DNA of 64,000 nucleotides from Lachnospiraceae bacterium (GTDB lineage Bacteria; Bacillota; Clostridia; Lachnospirales; Lachnospiraceae): NCBI GenBank assembly GCA_017525525.1, contig JAFXSQ010000043.1, positions 1 to 64,000 of the forward strand, read 5' to 3'. Shown piece by piece: positions 58,645 to 64,000 of this stretch (position 1 is its first letter; each line of letters starts with the position of its first letter). The notes under the pieces were generated by a model. It saw only the letters and a program-made list of their open reading frames with translations, ran no database searches and was not told where the DNA came from. The position numbers and the translations under genes were made by a program.

Positions 58645-59248
58645 TGATCTTCTTTGCTCTTTCCTTGTTCTTCTTCTTAGCTTCCTCACTAATCTCGGGA
58701 GCTGCAGTCTGCTTTACGGTTGTCTTCTTGTTTGAAGAGTTCTGCTTAGCCCTTATCTCGTCGTTAAGCTGCTTCTGATACTCAACCTGCTTAGCGCGCA
58801 TCCTTGCGGAGAAGCCCTTCTTCTTTTTCTTCTTGCCGTCGTCTTCCTCGACCTGAACATTCTTCTTGCCGTGAACACTCTTTACGCTCACGAGATATAT
58901 TCCGCTGACCATTGCCTTGACCTCGCCCCTTGTCGGAACATCATCGAAGATTGCATCATCGCACATAAGGTTCATGATCTTCGGACCAATCTTGGCCTTA
59001 ACAATCGGCACCTTTGCCTTCTGATACCTCTTCGGCGTCTGCTCTAAAACGACTTTGGGCAGTCCCGCATCCTGTAGCGGCAACATCTTCTTATCTATAA
59101 TCAGCATGCTCGTCGGCTGGGCCGCCGCAAGCATCTGCTCCTTCTGGGAAACCTGCTTATCTTGCAGTTTCTTTCCGTAACGGTAAAGCACGAACATTAA
59201 AATTCCGAGCACCGCTAAGATTATCAATAATATACCCCACCAGGGCAT
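58628..59248 (-). CDS. Membrane-anchored protein of unknown function
   Basis: 206 residues from the ATG at 59248 (GAGGAGG upstream); longer frames lack a site. One N-terminal membrane helix (about 3-22, WWGILLIILAVLGILMFVL), then a cytoplasmic domain with KMLPLQDAGLPKVVL and PKIMNLMCDDAIFDDVPTRGEVKAMVSGIYLVSV. A Lys-rich end (KKKKKGFSARMRAK...EEAKKKNKERAKKI) may bind nucleic acid or phospholipids. I do not recognise the family. It is between plsC-like and CPBP genes in a probable operon and has a Z element in its leader. Confidence 0.68.
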   Translation of the reverse strand: MPWWGILLIILAVLGILMFVLYRYGKKLQDKQVSQKEQMLAAAQPTSMLIIDKKMLPLQDAGLPKVVLEQTPKRYQKAKVPIVKAKIGPKIMNLMCDDAIFDDVPTRGEVKAMVSGIYLVSVKSVHGKKNVQVEEDDGKKKKKKGFSARMRAKQVEYQKQLNDEIRAKQNSSNKKTTVKQTAAPEISEEAKKKNKERAKKISDSIK

Positions 59249-59269
59249 GTTGATCCCTCCTCTTAATAA

Positions 59270-59308
59270 TGTAACGGCATGATTCATGAACGAATCCCGC
59301 CCATCCGG
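59270..59308 (-). repeat. Z leader element, copy 2 (second hairpin only)
   Basis: On the minus strand GGCGGGATTCG-TTCA-TGAATCATGCC, then GTTACAT, then GAGGAGG of the 206-residue gene 7 bases on. The same arrangement occurs at 30715. Confidence 0.65.
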
Positions 59309-59314
59309 TATCAC

Positions 59315-60034
59315 TTACTTGTTGGCGTCAATCAGCCCCTGTATTATGTCCGGAAGCTCCTGATACTTCGCCTTTCTCTCCTTCATGGAGAAGTCCGAAG
59401 GATTAAACGGCTTGCCGTAAACCACGGTTATATCACCCCTGTGCACGCCCTTTCCGGGAGCGCTCTCTAGAATGAACTCCGATCCGATTATCGCCATCGG
59501 AACTATCGGCACGCCGGCCTTCTCGGCCATCTTGTAGCCGCCCTCCTTGAAAGGAAGCATGGTTTCCTTCTGGTTTCTTGCGCCCTCCGGGAAGAGAACC
59601 ATAGAGTGTCCAAGCTTTAAGTACTCAGCGCCCTGCTTTATGGTCTCCATGCCCTGCTTGATGTCGTTCCTGTCAAGGAAGAGACATCCTATGTCCTTCA
59701 TGTAAGGCGCGATAAGTATATTCTTCGCAAGTTCAATCTTAGCCACGAAGCCAACCGGCGCCTTAATAACATTGTGATGAACAAGTATATCGAGGTAACT
59801 TCTGTGATTGCCCACGAAGAGAGCGGGCGTGTCGGGGATGTTCTCCTCACCGATTACCTTTACCTTAACTCCGGCAGCCTTAAGCTCCAGCTTGAAGAAC
59901 CAGCCTGCAACCTTCTTGCCCATACTCCAACGCTTTGTGATGTCCTTCTTGCCCCTGAGCCACATTATAAAATGTATCGGATAGCATATAATCGGACAGA
60001 GCACAAGCAGAAATCCTACTAAAAATGTTCTCAT
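59315..60034 (-). CDS. Lysophospholipid acyltransferase family protein (PlsC-like)
   Basis: 239 residues. Transfers an acyl chain to 1-acyl-glycerol-3-phosphate in phospholipid synthesis. Motifs in order: FVGNHRSYLDILV (NHX4D catalytic box), CLFLDRND, MVLFPEGARNQKETMLPFKEG (FPEG box) and VPIVPMAIIGS. An N-terminal hydrophobic helix anchors it to the membrane. GAGGTGATC precedes the ATG. It is 66 bases upstream of the 206-residue gene, in line with an operon. Confidence 0.9.
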   Translation of the reverse strand: MRTFLVGFLLVLCPIICYPIHFIMWLRGKKDITKRWSMGKKVAGWFFKLELKAAGVKVKVIGEENIPDTPALFVGNHRSYLDILVHHNVIKAPVGFVAKIELAKNILIAPYMKDIGCLFLDRNDIKQGMETIKQGAEYLKLGHSMVLFPEGARNQKETMLPFKEGGYKMAEKAGVPIVPMAIIGSEFILESAPGKGVHRGDITVVYGKPFNPSDFSMKERKAKYQELPDIIQGLIDANK

Positions 60035-60063
60035 GAGATCACCTCACTTTTAACGCTCTACAC

Positions 60064-61572
60064 TTACCTTCCGTACATCTTGCAGGTCTCGTAGAGCCTT
60101 TCCTCAAGCTGCTTTGTAAGCGCGCCTTCCTTGTATCTCCAGGCCCAGTTGCCCTCACCCACACCGGGGGTGTTCATACGGGCCCAGGAATCTAAGCAGA
60201 GCACATCCTGAAGCGGTACTATAGCCATGTTTGCCACAGAACCAAGGCATGCGCGGATAAGTATCCAGCAGATATCGTTACCGTCCGTTGAGTAGTACCT
60301 TCTCAGCTTGTCTCTCGACGCCTCATAACAGTGCGTGTACCAGCCGAGCGTTGTATTGTTGTCGTGTGTTCCTGTGTAGCATACACAGTTTCTATCAAAA
60401 TTATGAGGAAGGAAGTCGTTCTCCTCCGGATTCTCGAAGGCAAACTGGAGAACCTTCATGCCCGGGAATCCCATCTTCTCTCTAAGCTCCGTAACCGACT
60501 CATCTATCTCACCCAAGTCCTCGGCGATAATCGGTAGGTGATAACCGAGAGTCGCCTCAAGCTGTGTGAAGAAGTTTATGCCCGGCGCCTTGACCCATTT
60601 GCCGTTGATTGCTGTTTCCTCACCGTAGGGCACTGCCCAGTAGGTGTCGAAGCCTCTGAAGTGGTCTATGCGAAGGAAGTCCGAGAGCTTAAGCTGGTGC
60701 TTAATCCTCTCGAGCCACCACTCGTAGCCTGTCTGGGTGTGCTTCTTCCAGTTATAGAGCGGGTTGCCCCAGAGCTGGCCGGTTGCCGAGAAATAATCCG
60801 GCGGAACTCCGGCTATAACCTTCGGGTAACCATCCTTTTCAAGTAAGAAGAGCTCCTGGTGTGCCCACACATCCACGCTGTCCCAACCCATAAATATCGG
60901 GATATCGCCTATAATCGATATGCCCTTTTCATTTGCATATTCTTTAAGAGCCATCCACTGCTTCATAAACAGGAACTGTATAAAGCAGTAGTAGCCTGTC
61001 TCATGCTCAAGCTTCTTGTTCCACTCTTCCTTGACGGCTGCCGTTCCTTTCTTTAAGTCATCCTCCCACATGTACCATGGCATGCCCTTGTGGTAGTCCT
61101 TGCCCGCCATGAAGAGGGCGTAATCCTTGAGCCAGTAGGTTCCGTCAAGGAACTTCTTATATTCCTCCATGAATTTTTCATCGGTCGAATACTTGTCATG
61201 ATAGGACTCATCCAAAAATCGCTCGTATGCCTTCTTTAAAAGCGGTGTTTTAAACTCTATCAGGTCTCCGTAGTTGATCTGCTCTGGATTCCACGACGGC
61301 ATGTCCTTGAAATCATCCTGGGTAAGCAGATTAGCCTTCTTAAGTTCTTCGAGACTTATGATAAGCGGCTGTCCCGCAAATGCGGAGAAGGGCTGATAAG
61401 GCGAATCGCCAAATCCCGTATGTCCGAGCGGAAGCACCTGCCAGGTATTCATTCCCGATTTTACTAAGAAGTCCACAAAGCGGTATGCCTGCTCTCCGAG
61501 CTCTCCTATGCCGTGCGGCCCGGGAAGCGATGTCGGGTGAAGCAGTATGCCCGCGTATTTCTTTGGTTTCAA
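60064..61572 (-). CDS. malQ: 4-alpha-glucanotransferase
   Basis: 502 residues, GH77 family. Transfers maltooligosaccharide segments, in maltose/glycogen use. Start is TTG at 61572 with GGAGG 10 bases upstream; the next in-frame ATG is codon 38, inside the conserved domain. Seen motifs: GILLHPTSLPGPHGIGELG, WQVLPLGHTGFGDSPYQPFSAFAG, the nucleophile region LRIDHFRGFDTYWAVP, AEDLG acid/base and YTGTHDNNTTLGW. Its promoter (61631-61659) is near consensus. Confidence 0.95.
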   Translation of the reverse strand: MKPKKYAGILLHPTSLPGPHGIGELGEQAYRFVDFLVKSGMNTWQVLPLGHTGFGDSPYQPFSAFAGQPLIISLEELKKANLLTQDDFKDMPSWNPEQINYGDLIEFKTPLLKKAYERFLDESYHDKYSTDEKFMEEYKKFLDGTYWLKDYALFMAGKDYHKGMPWYMWEDDLKKGTAAVKEEWNKKLEHETGYYCFIQFLFMKQWMALKEYANEKGISIIGDIPIFMGWDSVDVWAHQELFLLEKDGYPKVIAGVPPDYFSATGQLWGNPLYNWKKHTQTGYEWWLERIKHQLKLSDFLRIDHFRGFDTYWAVPYGEETAINGKWVKAPGINFFTQLEATLGYHLPIIAEDLGEIDESVTELREKMGFPGMKVLQFAFENPEENDFLPHNFDRNCVCYTGTHDNNTTLGWYTHCYEASRDKLRRYYSTDGNDICWILIRACLGSVANMAIVPLQDVLCLDSWARMNTPGVGEGNWAWRYKEGALTKQLEERLYETCKMYGR

Positions 61573-61630
61573 TGTTCCAATTCCTCCATGAATTAAATTA
61601 TGTCCTTTTCATTATGCACACATAGAGTAG

Positions 61631-61659
61631 ATTATAGTCTTTTTTGCCGATAAAAGCAA
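61631..61659 (-). promoter_or_regulatory. Promoter of malQ
   Basis: TTGCTT (61659-61654), 17 bases, TATAAT (61636-61631), minus strand, 60 bases before the TTG start. Confidence 0.75.
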
Positions 61660-61729
61660 GGTTTTTGCCAAAAAACAGTTGCGTCATATTATCAACCGAT
61701 AAATCACCGGAACATCTCCTCGTATAATA

Positions 61730-61859
61730 TGTAATGGCACGATTGCTAAAGCAATACTGCCCAGTCTAATGTCATAAGGAATCCACCGCTTCGCGGTACC
61801 CCTTATGATGAAAGTCGGTGCGATGCAAAATTATGACTTCGTCATAATCGCACCTCCCT
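61730..61859 (-). repeat. Z element, copy 3, with nested W palindrome
   Basis: On the minus strand GGTGCGAT...ATCGCACC encloses TATGACGAAGTCATA; then a W element (61771-61808); then GGCAGTATTGC-TTTA-GCAATCGTGCC, ATTACAT and, after a few bases, GAGGAG. The stems differ from copy 1 by paired changes. No gene follows the GAGGAG (a stop comes after three codons). Confidence 0.7.
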
Positions 61860-61894
61860 CTGTTATTTGCGTTTTTTAGTGTTTCAGGCTCTGT

Positions 61895-61936
61895 GGCTAA
61901 CAAAACTCGCTTTTTCTGTTTTTTGTTAGCTTTTTT
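61895..61936. repeat. GTTAGC hairpin repeat, copy 2
   Basis: GGCTAACAAAA pairs with TTTTTGTTAGC and is followed by six T on the plus strand. Related to the hairpin at 56627. Confidence 0.6.
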
Positions 61937-62030
61937 GCTTGCTTTCTTCACTGATTTCCGGCTCTGTGGCTAAAAAATACGATTTTTGAGGCTTTTTTGT
62001 AGTTTTTTGCTGACTTTTCCATGATAAGCA

Positions 62031-62059
62031 AAAGGCAGGGGCGTTTTCGTCCCCTGCCT
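62031..62059 (-). terminator. Terminator of the permease gene
   Basis: GGCAGGGG pairs with CCCCTGCC around CGAAAACG-type loop, followed by TTTTGC on the minus strand. Confidence 0.8.
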
Positions 62060-62091
62060 TGCATAGCTTGCAATAAACTGATTATTGGTTA

Positions 62092-64000
62092 CTATTCCAC
62101 GTTCTTTAAAGCCTCGTCCATCGGTACCTTCTTTATACGACGGGTGTCGATCAGCATTACTATTATGTACGCCACGAAGATCATCACGAACATCCGCACG
62201 AATTCCTTGATACCCATGTTGAACTCGAACCATCCTCCGAGCTTTGCCATGTAGCTCTTCCAGACAACCAGCATGATCAAATAACCCACAAAGATACCGA
62301 TTACTTCCTCTATGATCATAACGAATAACGTCGGAAGTATGTAAAGCGAGTTGATCTCCCTGTTGTTGTAGCCGAGTATCTTGGTCATGGAGATTGCGTT
62401 CTCGTTCTTCTCTATGATTATCTTCGTAAGCAGGTAGATAAGAACCACCGACAGAATAATGCACAGGTACTGGAAGTAAAGCATGAAGCTTCCCATGGAG
62501 TGGTCGAGCTGGTCGGCCATCTTGGTTATATCCTTTTCGCCTATGGTCGTCAAAATGTACTTCTCGTCTATGTCGTCTATCGGGCTCTGCGAGAGGTACC
62601 CCATAAAGCTTCCCTCATCGTAATCGAAGACCTCGTTGAAGCTGTCATTGTGCATGAACACAGCGATAGCGCCCGAATAAGAAACCACATCCCTTACCTT
62701 GAAATCATAGCTCTTGTTCTCGTATTCCTCCCAGAGCGTGATGGTGTCGCCCGCCTTAAAACCGTATTTTCCGCTAAATGCATCGGAGATCACCACCTCG
62801 TTTTCCGCCATGTCAGCAGGTATCTTCATGTACTTGCTGTCAGGTTCGATGCCATACACCGCTATACTCTCATCCATCTTCTTCGCGCGATACAGGAGAG
62901 AATACATGCTAAAGCGCTCCGCGCCCTTTACCGCAGTTGTGATTTCGTTTCCGTCAGCATCCTCGGTGGACTTTAAGACAACCTGCTCCTTGACGAACAT
63001 CATCTCGCCCACATGCTCCTGATAATACTTCAAGGTCGAGGGCATGCCAACCGCCATGGCCATCATGATCATAACGAAGCATACACCTAAGAGCAGTGTC
63101 AGGTAGTTCGGGAAGTTCTGCATCAGAACTCTGGTCTTAAATCGCGTCATGAACTTCCACTTCGGAAGCCTGATGGCCTTCTTCCTCTTCGACCGCTTAA
63201 GGTCATGTCTTAAGAACTTTAACGGTGATAGCGTAAGCTTCCTGGCTATGATAATCAGGTTTATCACGAACATCAGCGCAACCGGAATCAAGGTCGTCTT
63301 CCACAAAGCTTCAAAGTTCATGATTGTCTTGTAGGTCGGCAGGCTGTAGGAATTATAATACATGGCTATAACCACTTCCTTGAAGAGCGTGTAGCCAAGG
63401 ATATTGCCTAAAATCGCAGCCGCAAGCGTCACACACACCGGCACGGTCATGTAGTGAACCAGGAGCTCGCCTCTGGTGTAGCCCGAAGCCCTTAATGTAC
63501 CGATAACCGATGCCTCCTTTGTTATGGTATTACTTATAGTCATTGCGAAGATAAAGGCAAGCACCACCACCAGTATGTCGAGGATTACTCCGCCCATTGC
63601 CTTGTCCTTACCAAAATCATCCGGGGCAAATGTAACGGCGTGATTTATGTATCCCGGTACAAACTCCTTTGCTTCATTCTCATACACTATCGCCTGCGTT
63701 CCGATAACATTCACGAATGCTTCCGATAACTTCTTTTCCTCCTTGTCATCAGCAGGAGCGTTCTTATAGAACCACGCATAGTTGTAATAGATATCATTGT
63801 CTATCCTGTCAAAGCCTTCCTCTGTTACAAGTGCGACATCAAAGGTGATGGCATCGAACATGGTATCCGTATTCTTCTTGTATAAGGTACTGTAATTAAC
63901 AAATGCGATAAGCGCGCACACCTTAAACTGTGTTCCGCCGACCTTTATGGTATCACCCACCTTTATGCCGGCGTTATCCGCATGCATACGGTCTATGGCA
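62092..64000 (-). CDS. FtsX-type ABC transporter permease, N-terminus outside the window
   Basis: The frame stays open to the right edge; an internal Met at 63987 is not the start because the preceding codons (AID R) are in frame and the domain is incomplete. The visible 636 residues hold two FtsX domains: the first with three helices (LDILVVVLAFIFAMTISNTI near the edge side), the linking extracellular region with MacB-like periplasmic core (EYENKSYDFKVRDVV; VISDAFSGKYGFKAGDTI), and the second FtsX domain at the C-terminus (YLCIILSVVLIYLLTKIII; YIIVMLIDTRRIKKVPM). Typical of the DUF214/lipoprotein-export or antimicrobial-peptide permeases. The ATPase gene should lie upstream, off the right edge. 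Confidence 0.88.
   Translation of the reverse strand, partial: AIDRMHADNAGIKVGDTIKVGGTQFKVCALIAFVNYSTLYKKNTDTMFDAITFDVALVTEEGFDRIDNDIYYNYAWFYKNAPADDKEEKKLSEAFVNVIGTQAIVYENEAKEFVPGYINHAVTFAPDDFGKDKAMGGVILDILVVVLAFIFAMTISNTITKEASVIGTLRASGYTRGELLVHYMTVPVCVTLAAAILGNILGYTLFKEVVIAMYYNSYSLPTYKTIMNFEALWKTTLIPVALMFVINLIIIARKLTLSPLKFLRHDLKRSKRKKAIRLPKWKFMTRFKTRVLMQNFPNYLTLLLGVCFVMIMMAMAVGMPSTLKYYQEHVGEMMFVKEQVVLKSTEDADGNEITTAVKGAERFSMYSLLYRAKKMDESIAVYGIEPDSKYMKIPADMAENEVVISDAFSGKYGFKAGDTITLWEEYENKSYDFKVRDVVSYSGAIAVFMHNDSFNEVFDYDEGSFMGYLSQSPIDDIDEKYILTTIGEKDITKMADQLDHSMGSFMLYFQYLCIILSVVLIYLLTKIIIEKNENAISMTKILGYNNREINSLYILPTLFVMIIEEVIGIFVGYLIMLVVWKSYMAKLGGWFEFNMGIKEFVRMFVMIFVAYIIVMLIDTRRIKKVPMDEALKNVE

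Larger units (their letters stand above)
61573..62091. other. 519-base gap with promoter, Z element, hairpins and terminator
   Basis: It contains the malQ promoter, a Z element with a nested W palindrome, a GTTAGC hairpin, and the terminator of the permease gene (each listed). No gene is seen. Confidence 0.7.

Overview
The window comes from a low-to-moderate GC Gram-positive anaerobe, most likely a Lachnospiraceae member (Butyrivibrio/Roseburia/Pseudobutyrivibrio-like). The evidence is strong AGGAGG ribosome binding sites, a butyrate branch made of phosphate butyryltransferase and butyrate kinase, a secreted protein with clostridial ChW-type W repeats, a BlaI/BlaR1-type regulator pair, LytTR regulators, and several families of small uncharacterised proteins that I associate with Lachnospiraceae. 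I saw no rRNA, tRNA or CRISPR array. Family names come from motifs read by eye, with no database search behind them.

Layout. 1-5 kb: start codon and structured leader of an off-window gene, a SAM methyltransferase, a MATE transporter with a downstream membrane protein, a small Pro/Gln/Met-rich membrane protein, and a Gfo/Idh/MocA oxidoreductase. 5-13.6 kb: a LytTR regulator, then a leftward run of ispE, a GntR regulator, a small basic protein, ptb, buk, a large single-span surface protein and aroD. 13.8-20.5 kb: a giant 1776-residue cytoplasmic protein with an embedded ABC1/UbiB-like kinase domain, divergent from a 202-residue protein. 20.8-26 kb: GH3 beta-glucosidase with permuted domains, SEC-C methionine aminopeptidase, Fe-S aldo/keto reductase.

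26.1-33.9 kb is an accessory island: a 51-residue tyrosine-recombinase remnant, an excisionase-like protein, a repeat-rich gap, an orphan PDDEXK nuclease, and a cluster of uncharacterised small proteins with a LytTR regulator whose receiver is truncated and a BlaI/M56 pair. A paralogue of the 202-residue protein beside the giant kinase lies in this cluster, and two cluster genes share an upstream motif at the same distance from their -35 regions. This cluster together with the giant kinase is my main candidate for an undescribed system.

34-46 kb: membrane proteins, a MoxR ATPase/VWA-like/LRR gene set, a secreted repeat protein, and a hybrid histidine kinase with two tandem extracellular sensor modules. 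46-49.7 kb: nucleotide-sugar dehydrogenase, polysaccharide polymerase-like protein, soluble MCP-like protein. 49.8-56.5 kb: ECF sigma/anti-sigma pair and two EAL proteins, one a LacI-type binding domain, EAL and beta-helix fusion. 56.7-64 kb: rsmA (ksgA), a CPBP protease, a membrane-anchored protein, a PlsC-type acyltransferase, malQ and a truncated FtsX-type permease.

The non-coding gaps carry several families of nested palindromic repeats. One family shows compensatory changes between copies, and two of its three copies sit a few bases upstream of ribosome binding sites. A second family (a 34-bp hairpin alternating with a hairpin-within-a-hairpin) recurs at four loci, and a third (GAATGAC type) acts as a terminator at one site and supplies the last codons of a gene at another.
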